Source: a virus. Taken from it: 20,473 nucleotides of DNA. This document shows positions 7,169 to 15,155 of the stretch, one piece after another (positions within the stretch are counted from its first letter, which is position 1; each line of letters starts with the position of its first letter). The notes below the pieces were generated by a model, which saw only the letters and a program-made list of their open reading frames with translations, had not been told where the DNA came from and did not search any database. The stretch lies in the IMG/VR virus record IMGVR_UViG_3300046320_000191, positions 1 to 20,473 of that record. The stretch is one strand, 5' to 3'. A program made the position numbers and the translations under genes.

Positions 7169-7701
7169 GCGACCCCCACGGCCCCAACGAGCGGCGTTGG
7201 CGTTGGCACGATCATATTCATGCCGGAGAGGGTGTACTGAAGGGCGGCGAAGGCGTTATAAAGAGCGATCGGCATAGCCGACTCGCTAGCCAGCGAGGCT
7301 ATGGCGCCCGCCCCTAGGGTCGACGTAATAACCGCCGCGCCGGCGGCCGGAATGGGAACGGCGGTGGGCGGTGCGGCGAAAAGGGTCGCCGGTGTTGGGG
7401 CCCCGATATACGCCGTAGAAACGATAAACGTCGAGGCCAATATGGCGCTTTGCCAAGCCGAGGCCATACTTTGAATATTTGAGCTAGACGACGAGGACGG
7501 CTGAAGCCCGGCTATCGCTGCGGAGAAGGCGCCCTGGGCGAAAGTGAAAACGGCGGAGCCGCCGTCCGGCGGGGCTATCGATAGCTTCCCGGTAACGCGC
7601 GAGGAAATATAAGAGGCTAGGTTCATCGGAAACATCGTACCCGTTGAGTCGAGCGGTATTAGCGCCCACTCGCTTTGCCAAACTGGTAGCAGATCCATCA
7701 T
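7165..7701 (-). CDS. Unrecognised baseplate-cluster protein, Ala/Pro/Ser rich
   Basis: A 178-residue product begins at ATG 7701 (ATGATG), overlapping the spike stop as ATGA. Residues 1-60 look like a compact fold (WQSEWALIPLD, then FPMNLASYISSR). A run of five serines lies at about residues 68-73, and the rest is dominated by Ala, Pro, Ile and Val with almost no charged residues, ending in PTPTPLVGAVGVA. I do not recognise a family. Position directly after the spike and before the proline-rich repeat protein and gp25-like gene makes a baseplate or spike-associated role likely. The hydrophobic C-terminal half could instead be a packing or membrane-contact segment. Gene reality is well supported by overlaps on both ends. 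Confidence 0.75.
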   Translation of the reverse strand: MMDLLPVWQSEWALIPLDSTGTMFPMNLASYISSRVTGKLSIAPPDGGSAVFTFAQGAFSAAIAGLQPSSSSSSNIQSMASAWQSAILASTFIVSTAYIGAPTPATLFAAPPTAVPIPAAGAAVITSTLGAGAIASLASESAMPIALYNAFAALQYTLSGMNMIVPTPTPLVGAVGVA

Positions 7702-8672
7702 GACAGCTTCACCACCGTGGACAGAAAACTGGTGCCGGGGGAGGCGTTATTCATGCTAGGCGATATGAGCGGCGGGCCGCTCGGCCCCAAAACCGTAGGG
7801 TGAACGTGGGAGCCCAGGTAGGTAGCGAGCTGTTCGCCTAAAACGGCGCTCATCGTCGAGCCGCCGACCGTCACGCTTTGCCCGTTTATCGTGACCGAGC
7901 CGCTGCTCAAAACTTGAACCTGGCCCTTGTTCACGGTGACCATGTCGCCCCCGTCGCCTTGAACCATCGCCAAGCCGGCCCCAATGCTCAGAAGCGAGCC
8001 GGTGCTGCTCGTCGCGCTGATTGTTTTTTTCGCCCCGTTCAAAAATATATAGGACCCGTCCGCAGCGACGACCTTAATATCGCCGGAGGAGTCAATCTCG
8101 ATTCGGGCGCCTGTTTTATGAATCAGGTACACGCCCTCTTTCCCGGGCGTCTCGTCAAACGCGAGGATGTGCCCGGCGCCGGCCTTCTGCGGGTTGTTAA
8201 TAGATATTTCCGTACCGCCGTTTTTAATGACCAGGTCGGTGGCCGCGCCGGTGGCCTGGGCGTTGAGCGGGTACAGGCCCGGGATAAACACCGCGTCGCT
8301 CAGGTCGTGGGTCCGCGAGTCGGCCGGATCTACGAGGCCGCCCGCCACGAGCCACGCGTCTAGGGACCGTTCGCAGAAAAGGGCTATGCCCGTGTCGCCT
8401 TCTGAAATCGGATATTTAATACCGTAGTTGGTTCCGCGAGGCATTTGCACCGGGACGTTTTGCACGACGGGAAGCGTGACAAGGGCGCCGTCTTTATAAA
8501 ATCTTTGCAGCAGCGGCTGGATATCGACCTGTTGGTTCCCCCGCACTTTGACAACGGAGGCCGGGAGCCAAACGTGGAGGTCCTTCATAGCGGCCTCTAC
8601 GGCGCCGGATATTAAAACGTCTAGCGTTGTGGACCCTAGCTCCTCGTCTGCTGATGAAAGCGGTATCGGCAT
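7698..8672 (-). CDS. Baseplate central spike, Gp138 N-terminal domain type
   Basis: The 324-residue protein (ATG 8672, overlapping the hub stop as TAATG) carries at residues 30-112 a Gp138-type OB-fold region: LHVWLPASVVKV, VDIQPLLQRFY, then VQNVPVQMPRG and ISEGDTGIALFCERSLDAWL. This domain sits on the hub and holds the spike. Residues about 145-275 form a strand-repeating region (TGARIEIDSSGDIKV, GSYIFLNGAKKTI, GSVTINGQSVTV) expected of an intertwined beta-helix needle. H289 and H291 (SHVHP) with a following GPSGPP resemble the metal-binding HxH tip region of phage spikes. No lysozyme domain is seen. The frame is open 25 codons upstream but only inside the hub gene. Confidence 0.85.
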   Translation of the reverse strand: MPIPLSSADEELGSTTLDVLISGAVEAAMKDLHVWLPASVVKVRGNQQVDIQPLLQRFYKDGALVTLPVVQNVPVQMPRGTNYGIKYPISEGDTGIALFCERSLDAWLVAGGLVDPADSRTHDLSDAVFIPGLYPLNAQATGAATDLVIKNGGTEISINNPQKAGAGHILAFDETPGKEGVYLIHKTGARIEIDSSGDIKVVAADGSYIFLNGAKKTISATSSTGSLLSIGAGLAMVQGDGGDMVTVNKGQVQVLSSGSVTINGQSVTVGGSTMSAVLGEQLATYLGSHVHPTVLGPSGPPLISPSMNNASPGTSFLSTVVKLS

Positions 8673-9607
8673 TAGATATTCCCCCCCTGGTTTTGCAGCG
8701 CGCCGGGCTTCCCCGCCACCACGGTGCACTCGCACGAGGTCTGCCACTTCTCGGCGTGGCTATCGCCCTCGAATTTTGCCTTTGTGATCTTATATAAAAA
8801 CGGCTTTCCCCCGGTGAGCACGGACTGCAGCAGCACCGGGGCCCCCGGCAGGAGCTTAGGGTTCAGCAGAGAGGTAAATGAAACTATGTCTTTATTTACG
8901 GTGGGCACACCGATAAGCCCGGTCTGCGCCGATATAAGCTCCGCCTGCGCGCCCGTCGTATGCGTGCGCGGAAGGATTTGAAGGTGGCCGTTTTGAACGG
9001 ACCACTCCAGCCCGTTTGCCCGGGTGAGCTTATCGAGCTGAAACTTAACGGACCCGAGCGCCGGGTACCCTTTTTGAAAAACTACGTCTGGTATGCCGGT
9101 GACAGAGGACACGCCGGGTAGGCCCAGCTTCTCGACGAGATCCGCTATTACCCCCTTAAGCGTTGTGCCCGCCGGGTAGCTCTTTTCGTGCCTCGCAGAT
9201 AAAAGGTTTTTTTCACCGTCGCCGCACTCAAACTTTGTGATGATATCCGCCCCCGCGCGCGCGGTTGTGCTATTAGCCGCCCACCCGGAGAAGAGCGTTG
9301 TTAGCCCCCCGCAGTAGCCGGCCTGGAGCCATACGAAGGCGCCCGAGGAGCTAATGGCCCCGTTCCCGCTAACGATCAGGCGCGAGTAGGCCGCGCGCGA
9401 GTCGGCCGACAGGTTATAAACCGATATTGTGCTTTTATTTGACGAAGACGCCGACGTCTTTTCGATATCAAAAGTCACGCGGAGGTTCGCGCCGCCGTCC
9501 TGCATAGCAAACCGGAACCCCGTGTTGGGAATGATCCCGCCCCGGCTATTTGTCTGCCCGAGCGTGAGGGCCCAGCTTCGGTCAAATAAAAAGCCCGGCC
9601 CGCTCAT
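8672..9607 (-). CDS. Baseplate hub protein, gp27-like
   Basis: The 311-residue protein starts at ATG 9607, overlapping the previous stop as ATGA. It begins GPGFLFDRSWALTLGQ and contains FDIEKTSASSSNKSTISVYN near residue 45, typical of phage hub proteins that form the ring under the tube. The middle has SYPAGTTLKGVIADLVEKLG and a QLDKLTRANGLEWSVQNGHL segment near residues 195-215, which recalls the gp27 / late control D fold. The C-terminus, ending in a FEGDSHAEKWQTSCEC stretch, also fits this family. It lies between the plug protein and the spike gene, the expected place for the trimeric hub that receives the spike. A longer frame from 9634 is less likely because it overlaps the plug gene. 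Confidence 0.8.
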   Translation of the reverse strand: MSGPGFLFDRSWALTLGQTNSRGGIIPNTGFRFAMQDGGANLRVTFDIEKTSASSSNKSTISVYNLSADSRAAYSRLIVSGNGAISSSGAFVWLQAGYCGGLTTLFSGWAANSTTARAGADIITKFECGDGEKNLLSARHEKSYPAGTTLKGVIADLVEKLGLPGVSSVTGIPDVVFQKGYPALGSVKFQLDKLTRANGLEWSVQNGHLQILPRTHTTGAQAELISAQTGLIGVPTVNKDIVSFTSLLNPKLLPGAPVLLQSVLTGGKPFLYKITKAKFEGDSHAEKWQTSCECTVVAGKPGALQNQGGNI

Positions 9608-9939
9608 GTGGCCCCCGTTGGGTCGAAGTACCAAAGTGTATGTGTCACCCCAAACGAGTTATACCCGGGCTGCGCGCCCGCGCCGGTATCGTCCACGGCG
9701 ACGAAGAAGCCGGCTAGGCCGGGAATGGCAAACCGTCCGGAGAGGTTTAAGTTTATTAAAATAGGGAGGCCGGCCGCCAGGTTATTATTCTGGGCGTCTC
9801 GAACGTCCATTACCCACCGCCCCATGCGGGTGTTAAAGCGGAAGCCTAAAGTGTAAAGGCCGCCGCTCAGGGTGAACTGAAAGTTGTGCCAAGGAGATCC
9901 TCCGAGCGGGATAACTACGACCGACGGGGTAGCCGCCAT
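9604..9939 (-). CDS. Baseplate plug protein, Pam3 gp18-like
   Basis: A 111-residue protein with MAATPSVVVIPLGGSPWHNF, then GLYTLGFRFNTRMGRWVMDV and DAQNNNLAAGLPI. This pattern is what I remember for the small baseplate plug family defined in the minimal cyanophage Pam3 and common in small myophages: a beta-barrel-like protein that seals the hub. The length fits. It begins at ATG 9939 three bases after the Dit-like gene; the upstream ribosome site is only a run of G residues, so re-initiation by coupling is likely. It ends in an ATGA overlap with the gp27-like hub. The family call is from memory, without a search. Confidence 0.72.
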   Translation of the reverse strand: MAATPSVVVIPLGGSPWHNFQFTLSGGLYTLGFRFNTRMGRWVMDVRDAQNNNLAAGLPILINLNLSGRFAIPGLAGFFVAVDDTGAGAQPGYNSFGVTHTLWYFDPTGAT

Positions 9940-9942
9940 ATA

Positions 9943-10686
9943 CTAGCCCCCCCCGTTTACAGGAGCGAAGGCCGCCCCGGCCGCGAAGCCGCTCTTTGCC
10001 TGGGCGGCTGTTGGATCGATGGCCTCTTTTTTACCGCCGTGCACTTCCGAGGAGCTTAGGCCCGGGTTGGAGAACCCAGAAATATCGGCCGACTTGGGGC
10101 CCACGATGGTGAGCTGTGTTAACTTCAAAGTAAAAGTTAGGGACCGCCCGCCGGACACCTCGCGCGGTGCCGACAGCGAGGTAATATACATCCCGGTGTA
10201 TAGCTTCACCGCGGTTAAAACGGAGAGCTTTTTCTTTCCAGCCTGCGCGTCCAGGAGCTGCTGAAAGGCCGCCGCACTCAGCGACGACGCCCCGGAAGCG
10301 GCGGATAGAAGCGCAAGCCCGGCGGACGCGGCCACCAGGCCCAGGGGCGGAACAACGCTTGAAACGGCGGTGGTGAGTATTCCCTTCGCAACGTCTATCG
10401 GGGTGTCCGTGATCAGCCCGGTTAGCTCCAGCGTTATAGGCTTCATTAAAATATGGTCGGAGGCCGTGGACCCCTCCTCTAGCTCAAACGTGGTGGCCGG
10501 AGACTCGCGCCCGTGCTTCTCCGACAGGCACGCGTCGAACTTCAGTAAAACTTTATTTCCGGCGTCCGGGAGTAGAATCTTCACGCCCACCGGGGCGCCG
10601 AGAAGCCCCCCGCTCAGCGAGCTTAAAAGGCTGTTACTTGGTAGGAGGCCGTCGCCGAATGTTTGCCCCGCGTCTAGTAAACCCAT
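9943..10686 (-). CDS. Dit-like distal tail / baseplate hub protein
   Basis: The 247-residue product lies directly after the tape measure, the normal position of the distal tail or upper hub protein. It has VKILLPDAGNKVLLKFDACL near residues 34-53, a short charged stretch, and an SLTFTLKLTQLTIVGP strand pair near residue 185-200, consistent with the Dit-like N-terminal fold of small myophages. Residues 108-145 are Ala and Ser rich. The C-terminal 45 residues are Gly and Ser rich and may be flexible. The ATG at 10686 follows AAGGGGTGG. In the virion it would ring the tail tube end and bind the plug and gp27-like hub encoded next. Specific family name is less sure than the role. Confidence 0.72.
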   Translation of the reverse strand: MGLLDAGQTFGDGLLPSNSLLSSLSGGLLGAPVGVKILLPDAGNKVLLKFDACLSEKHGRESPATTFELEEGSTASDHILMKPITLELTGLITDTPIDVAKGILTTAVSSVVPPLGLVAASAGLALLSAASGASSLSAAAFQQLLDAQAGKKKLSVLTAVKLYTGMYITSLSAPREVSGGRSLTFTLKLTQLTIVGPKSADISGFSNPGLSSSEVHGGKKEAIDPTAAQAKSGFAAGAAFAPVNGGG

Positions 10687-10698
10687 AAGCCACCCCTT

Positions 10699-12420
10699 TT
10701 AGTACGCCACGCCCGAGTAGGTTGAACGGCGGGCCTCACGAATCAGGCGCTCCATCAGCTCCTGCGCGGACTCCTTAACCTTTACCCCTAGCCCCGCGGC
10801 GTCGTGCCCGGCGCCGTAGATATTCATAACAATCGGGGCGTTCAGGGTTGTGGCCGCGCTACTATTATTATTAGTGGTTAGGCCGGGCTCCTCCCGGCGC
10901 CTGCGGTCCTCGCGCTCGCCCGGGCTTGCCCCCATGTCGCCAAGGGCTCCAACCGCGCTCGCTGCGGCTCCTGGGGCTGCGCTCATAGCGCGAAGCGCCC
11001 CGGCCACCGGCGCCGCTCCTGGGGCTAAAGACCTCCGCGCGGCTACGCCCTCCGGCGTGTCGTCGCGCCCGAACCTCGGCTCGGAGGTATTGGCCTCGTC
11101 GTGCATCACCCACTTCTTCCACCGGTCCCAGCCGCTAGAGAGGGCGGCCTTTGTGTCCTCGATTGTTTGAAAGAGGGCGAAAAATTTCTTCTCCACCCAA
11201 TCGGCTATTCCGGCCGCTTCAAGGAGCGACTGCGTCCACGTTTTGTCTCCGTGAAAGGCCTTCCAAAGATCATGTATAGCAAGCGTTAGCAGCGCTACGG
11301 CCGTTATAATCCACCCGATTGGCGTCGCCTCTAGGAGCGCGGCGAAGGATAGAAGCGCGTTGCTTAGCGCCGGGAAGGACGTTGCGGTGAGAATGGCGAG
11401 GCGGAGCGCAAGCGCCGTTACGACCTCAACCATCGATGTCAGAACCCACACGACGGGGGAGCAGGCCCACTTAAACGCGCCCCAAAGAAACATCAGGGCC
11501 GAGGCCGAGCCCTTTAGTATAAGCAGGGACGTTGATAGCCCCGCGGCGGCGGACGCTATTTGAAGAAGGTGGCCCTCGACGTGTAAGGCCTTAGCAAACT
11601 TTGTGACCCAAGCGGTGGCGGCCACGAAGAGGCCGGCGACAAAGCCCAGGTTCCACGCCAGGCTCATAAAAAAGGTGTGAATATTTAAGTCGAGAAGCCC
11701 CTTATTCGCGTTGAAAAAGGAGATGAACTCGGCGATTAAAACGTCAAACACGGGCGCGAATCGGGAGGCGACAACGGCGCCGAACGATTTAAAAAGCCCG
11801 TTTAATTTTTTAAAGCTTTGGTCCACGGACAGCAGGGACTCGACCTGGGACTCGGTGAGAACCAGCCCCATCTTCTCCCACTCCTCGCCGTACTGCTTTA
11901 TGGCCTCGCTGCCCTTAGACAAAAAGGCAATCATTCTGTAACCGCCGCGGCCGAAGAAGTCTTGAGCAACCGCGGCCTTTTTAAAGTTGTCTTTTAGGCC
12001 GGCCATCTTATTCGCAATGGCGTATATGGCCTGCTCGGAGTTTTTGAACTGGCCCGGGTCAAGGCCAAGGGTGCGAAACGACTTTTTCGCTTCGTCGCTC
12101 CCCTCCTTCGCGGCGTAGATCTTTCTGGATAAGATCGCCATCCCCTTCTGCATCTCCTCTGCGCTCACGGCGTTGTCCGCCGCGGCCGCGCTCAGCTTCT
12201 GGATTGCGTCGGTACTAATGCCCGCGGTCTTCGCGGCTATCTCGATCGACTCCCCGAACTCCCCGAACTTCTCGGCCATCTCGTAAAGCCGGTGAACGAC
12301 CTCGACGGTGGCTAGCAGCTCTAGCCGGTGCTTGATGCCCTCAAGGTTACTCTCGATTTTATGAAGCGCGGAATGGTCCGCCTCGAAATTAAATTTAACT
12401 AAAAGTTCTCGGACGTTCAC
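10699..12420 (-). CDS. Tail tape measure protein
   Basis: The 573-residue protein starts at GTG 12420, with AAAAGGGGG nearby. Residues 15-110 are helical and charged (coiled coil), residues about 120-245 contain the VAQDFFGRGG pattern often seen in tape measures, and residues about 247-385 are a long hydrophobic stretch with several membrane-like helices that could insert into the host membrane at ejection. Residues about 450-515 are Ala, Gly, Pro and Arg rich and likely disordered. It sets tail length; using about 0.15 nm per residue the tail tube would be near 85 nm, a short myophage tail. No peptidase or lysozyme domain is seen. The upstream chaperone frameshift pair and downstream hub genes confirm the context. 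Confidence 0.88.
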   Translation of the reverse strand: MNVRELLVKFNFEADHSALHKIESNLEGIKHRLELLATVEVVHRLYEMAEKFGEFGESIEIAAKTAGISTDAIQKLSAAAADNAVSAEEMQKGMAILSRKIYAAKEGSDEAKKSFRTLGLDPGQFKNSEQAIYAIANKMAGLKDNFKKAAVAQDFFGRGGYRMIAFLSKGSEAIKQYGEEWEKMGLVLTESQVESLLSVDQSFKKLNGLFKSFGAVVASRFAPVFDVLIAEFISFFNANKGLLDLNIHTFFMSLAWNLGFVAGLFVAATAWVTKFAKALHVEGHLLQIASAAAGLSTSLLILKGSASALMFLWGAFKWACSPVVWVLTSMVEVVTALALRLAILTATSFPALSNALLSFAALLEATPIGWIITAVALLTLAIHDLWKAFHGDKTWTQSLLEAAGIADWVEKKFFALFQTIEDTKAALSSGWDRWKKWVMHDEANTSEPRFGRDDTPEGVAARRSLAPGAAPVAGALRAMSAAPGAAASAVGALGDMGASPGEREDRRRREEPGLTTNNNSSAATTLNAPIVMNIYGAGHDAAGLGVKVKESAQELMERLIREARRSTYSGVAY

Positions 12421-12433
12421 GCGCTACCCCCTT

Positions 12434-13059
12434 TTACCCGGCCCTAGCTCTCGCCTCGGCCTGCTCCTTCGCGGCCAGGGCCTCGTGGGCGTCTAGTAGG
12501 TCGCCCAGGCTCCACCGCTCCTGCACGTTTATCAACGTGTCCAGCCCGGCCATCACCGGCCGCCATATCGCCCAATCAACGCCGCCGTTGTGAGCTAGGC
12601 CACCGAAACCGGCGTCTGGACCTGCTGCGGGCCGAGGCCCGGAGCGACCTTCTTGAGGCCAACGGCGCTTGTCGCCACGTTCAAAAAATTTCCGTATTGG
12701 ACCTCCAGGGCCGCGTACAGAACTTTAAATAAGTGGTCGAGCCGGCCCGCGTAGTGGCTATCGAAGACCACGCGCTGGTGGTCGCAGGTAATCGCCTCGC
12801 CGGTTAACTCTATGATCACCCCTAGAACAACGTCCTCGTCCATGCGGTCGATCAGGGCCTTCACGGCCTTTACCATTAGCTCCGACGCCTTCGCGTCCTC
12901 GTCGGCCTTGAGCGCCTCTATGGCGTTCCCGCCCCAGGCCATCGACTCGCCAAAGATAGCCACGAGCTTTCTTAAACACCGAAGGCTTCTGGTCGTTGCA
13001 AACTGTTGAATCTCGTAGGTGTGCCCGTCAACGACGCGCACTTTTATTTCTACCGCCAT
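12434..13059 (-). CDS. Tail assembly chaperone fusion made by predicted -1 frameshift
   Basis: This is the long form of the tail assembly chaperone, like lambda gpGT. Ribosomes would read 0 frame from 13059 to the slippery site at 12691-12682, shift -1, and continue for 82 codons to TAA at 12436-12434, giving about 208 residues. The -1 frame has no stop between the slippery site and that TAA. The end of the extension looks like real protein: VDWAIWRPVMAGLDTLI, then WSLGDLLDAHEAL and a charged helix. It has the size and place of the T domain in related phages, where it recruits the tape measure. The extension alone lacks a convincing start codon and ribosome site. Product coordinates are given as one span although the frame changes inside. 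Confidence 0.8.
12595..13059 (-). CDS. Tail assembly chaperone, short form (G-like)
   Basis: The 154-residue 0-frame product follows the tube gene and precedes the tape measure, the fixed position of tail assembly chaperones. It begins MAVEIKVRVVDGHTYEIQQF and has a helical middle (MVKAVKALIDRMDEDVVLGV) and a conserved-looking LFKVLYAALEVQYGNF just before the shift site. The C-terminal 29 residues after the shift site are low complexity (Val, Pro, Gly, Gln), as expected for the unselected short tail of a frameshift gene. The ATG at 13059 is preceded by AGGAG at six bases. Exact chaperone family is not assigned. Confidence 0.82.
   Translation of the reverse strand: MAVEIKVRVVDGHTYEIQQFATTRSLRCLRKLVAIFGESMAWGGNAIEALKADEDAKASELMVKAVKALIDRMDEDVVLGVIIELTGEAITCDHQRVVFDSHYAGRLDHLFKVLYAALEVQYGNFLNVATSAVGLKKVAPGLGPQQVQTPVSVA
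12682..12691 (-). promoter_or_regulatory. Programmed -1 frameshift slippery site
   Basis: In reading direction the bases are AAATTTTTTG, framed GGA AAT TTT TTG. Both A AAT TTT and T TTT TTG fit the X XXY YYZ heptamer rule, so two overlapping canonical sites are present. The sites encode residues 124-126 of the short chaperone. The GC-rich sequence downstream could form a stimulating structure, which I did not fold. Confidence 0.82.
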
Positions 13060-13075
13060 TTTAAACTCCTATTAT

Positions 13076-13507
13076 TTACTGCGAAAAGTTACCGCCGACC
13101 ACCATCGTGAGCTGAGCGGTGTCTAATATCCACTCGCGGACTCCGATGTCCTTTCCGAACTCCGCCGCCGGGAGCTTCTGCACCCAAACGGAAGCCGCGC
13201 CTAGGACCGTGGTACCCGAGCCGTCTTTGCAGGAGAACGGCACCACGCCCGAGTTAGATAACTCATCGGCCGTTGCTAGGGAGCTGAGGTCGTCGTTGGA
13301 GCTAGAGGACTGCATCAGTTTTATTTTAATCTGGCCGGTGGTGTTGTTTGTTTTCACCCTGGTTGTCTCGCCGTCAACGCCAGTTTTTTTTGAAAAAGCC
13401 TGATCCGTTCGCTCGACGCTGATCATCTCCCCGTCCGCCCACCCGTGAATGATAAAGGAGCCAACGGTCACCGATAATTTCTTGGGGTCAAATGTTTGTA
13501 TAGCCAC
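13076..13507 (-). CDS. Tail tube protein (DUF3277-like)
   Basis: This 143-residue protein starts at GTG 13507, nine bases after AGGAG. It follows the sheath and precedes the chaperone, as tube proteins do. Residues 1-50 (TFDPKKLSVTVGSFIIHGWADGEMISVERTDQAFSKKTG, in parts) match the start of the DUF3277 tube family, in which a strand pair is followed by a KKTG loop; the next part has NTTGQIKIKLMQSSSSND and a final strand ending WILDTAQLTMVVGG. Stacked hexameric rings of it would form the DNA channel. The length is typical for simple myophage tube proteins. Confidence 0.85.
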   Translation of the reverse strand: MAIQTFDPKKLSVTVGSFIIHGWADGEMISVERTDQAFSKKTGVDGETTRVKTNNTTGQIKIKLMQSSSSNDDLSSLATADELSNSGVVPFSCKDGSGTTVLGAASVWVQKLPAAEFGKDIGVREWILDTAQLTMVVGGNFSQ

Positions 13508-13524
13508 GCTATTTATCTCCTTTT

Positions 13525-14574
13525 TTAAATGGTTACTGTTCCGTTAACGGTTACAAAGTGGAAGGCGCCCGAGAGCCGGCAGCTAAAGGTCACCCCGGTT
13601 AGAACCCGGTTTGCCTTTGACGACTGCGGAAGGGAGGCGATAGAAGGAACCGTGACGGACATACCCTGCGTGCCGTCTAGAAACTTCGCGTCGACGCCCT
13701 GCTGAAGCGTTTGCCCAATGCCGCTACGAATAAGCTCCGCGCCTGCGTCGGTGTAGGGCGTTTTATTTGCCCCGCCCAGAAGCCCATAAATATTGTTTTT
13801 CATCGTGGAGGTCAGCCAGTCGAGGCCCACCGTGATATCGATAAACTGTCCGCCGGCCATAAACCCCTCTTCGGTCACTCCGCGGCCCGCGATAGTCTCG
13901 TAGATATTAACATTTTTGCCCGCCACGCCGCTTCCGGGGCCAACGCAGGCGGCCCGCTGGCCGGCCGACAGGTTATCCGGCAACACGCCCACAAGGGTTT
14001 TGAACTTCCAGGACGCGCTCCCCGGCGGGAAGGGTAGAACTCCGCCCACCCAGGCCGCCGCCGCGGGCGCTCCCGCCACTCCAGAGTATAGCAGCGCGGT
14101 TCTCTTATAGCTAAACGCCTGGAGCTGCGAACCAACGTCCGTTGTTACGCCGGTCAGAACGGCCGCGTCGTTCGTGTCGGCGATAAATATTTTTGTCTGC
14201 GTTTCAATATAGGCCGCAACGGCCAGGATATCGGCGGCGAGCTGGCTGCAAATGATTAGGGCATACCACCCGTCATACACCGCCTGTATCGCTTGGATAT
14301 CGGCGACCATAGACGCCGAGTTCGTGTACTTCCCAACGGCGAAGGTGGCCGGGCGGTTTGTCTGACTACAGAGCGCGACGGCCCGAATGTACTCCGGGTC
14401 GGTTAGCAGAAACCCGGCGGCGATCAGGTCCGATGGCTGCGAGTAGAGGCCGTAAAGGGCGCCTGTAATTCTACCGCTCGCGCCTAGGATCAGCGGAATG
14501 GCAAAGCTCGTCAGCGCGGGCGAGGTCGTTTGCTGCGAGACGGTAATGCTTACGATTTGGTCTATTGAGGCCAT
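13525..14574 (-). CDS. Contractile tail sheath protein (DUF3383-like)
   Basis: The 349-residue protein is a short tail sheath. It begins MASIDQIVSITVSQQTTSP, has FADVTDxxx-like strands in the middle (the visible stretch is TKIFIADTNDAAVL near residues 127-140) and a YKRTALLYSG motif near 155-165. Its C-terminus (SCRLSGAFHFVTVNGTVTI) is the strand that inserts into neighbouring subunits. This matches the DUF3383 sheath family of Bcep781 and AP22 type phages. The ATG at 14574 is preceded by AAGGAG, which overlaps the upstream stop. Presence of a sheath establishes a myovirus tail. The family's variable outer domains are absent or small here. Confidence 0.87.
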   Translation of the reverse strand: MASIDQIVSITVSQQTTSPALTSFAIPLILGASGRITGALYGLYSQPSDLIAAGFLLTDPEYIRAVALCSQTNRPATFAVGKYTNSASMVADIQAIQAVYDGWYALIICSQLAADILAVAAYIETQTKIFIADTNDAAVLTGVTTDVGSQLQAFSYKRTALLYSGVAGAPAAAAWVGGVLPFPPGSASWKFKTLVGVLPDNLSAGQRAACVGPGSGVAGKNVNIYETIAGRGVTEEGFMAGGQFIDITVGLDWLTSTMKNNIYGLLGGANKTPYTDAGAELIRSGIGQTLQQGVDAKFLDGTQGMSVTVPSIASLPQSSKANRVLTGVTFSCRLSGAFHFVTVNGTVTI

Positions 14575-14585
14575 TTATAATCTCC

Positions 14586-15155
14586 TTAAAATTGAACGTC
14601 TAATGTAAATAAAGTGCTTTCATCATCGCCTGTTAAAATCGGGGCCGAAACTACCGCGCCGGCAATTAGCCCGACGTTTTGCTCAACCACTGAAAACGAA
14701 ACCCCAAACTCCGCATCAAGGTGGGCGCGCCCCTCGTATGCGTTATTTATTAACATAGTAATATCTTTGACGCTCCCGATGCCGCAGATCGCGATGCCGG
14801 CCTCGGCGAAAGCGGCGCCTACGCCGAACTGGTTAAGCGCGAGCTGCCATCCGGACAGAATATTGTAGGCCTCTTCGTGGGTGTTACCGTAGCACTGGAA
14901 CGAGGCCACGACGCGTCGCTGCCCGCACCAGATGATATTCCCGGTCAGGACGCCGTCGGCGTCCCTTTCCTGAAACGGTTCGTCCCACCCGGCCTTCACG
15001 GCGGGGCTAGTAAATTTAAAGGTTAAGTACGGCAACGCCGGGCGGGGCGCCCCGGTTGTCTCGGGCTCCTGCAGCACGCAGGTAACGCCCATCGACGCCT
15101 CGGCCTGCGACACGATCGTCGCGCGAATGACGTTATAGTCTATCGGGAGGATCAT
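14586..15155 (-). CDS. Tail terminator / neck protein candidate
   Basis: The 189-residue product starts at ATG 15155, overlapping the previous stop as ATGA. A 22-codon upstream extension is open but sits inside the head-closure gene. The protein begins MILPIDYNVIRATIVSQAEA and has a RPALPYLTFKFTSPAVKAGW stretch near residues 37-56 followed by strands and a helix (THEEAYNILSGWQLALNQ). Alternating sheet and helix, plus its place right before the sheath gene, fit phage tail terminator proteins, which cap the tail tube and join it to the neck. The specific family is not certain. Confidence 0.65.
   Translation of the reverse strand: MILPIDYNVIRATIVSQAEASMGVTCVLQEPETTGAPRPALPYLTFKFTSPAVKAGWDEPFQERDADGVLTGNIIWCGQRRVVASFQCYGNTHEEAYNILSGWQLALNQFGVGAAFAEAGIAICGIGSVKDITMLINNAYEGRAHLDAEFGVSFSVVEQNVGLIAGAVVSAPILTGDDESTLFTLDVQF

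Noticed and set aside
6717-7277. Plus-strand open frame with Gly-rich repeats
   Set aside because: The repeats mirror the 123-bp units of the minus-strand proline-rich gene, which has start and stop overlaps with its neighbours. The plus frame has no such context.
7878-8363. Plus-strand open frame of 161 codons
   Set aside because: It lies fully inside the spike gene, whose minus-strand domains are recognisable.
12434-12594. Stretch after the short chaperone stop as a separate small gene
   Set aside because: The only protein-like frame lacks a convincing start and ribosome site, and is continuous with the -1 frame from a canonical slippery site, so frameshift extension is the better explanation.
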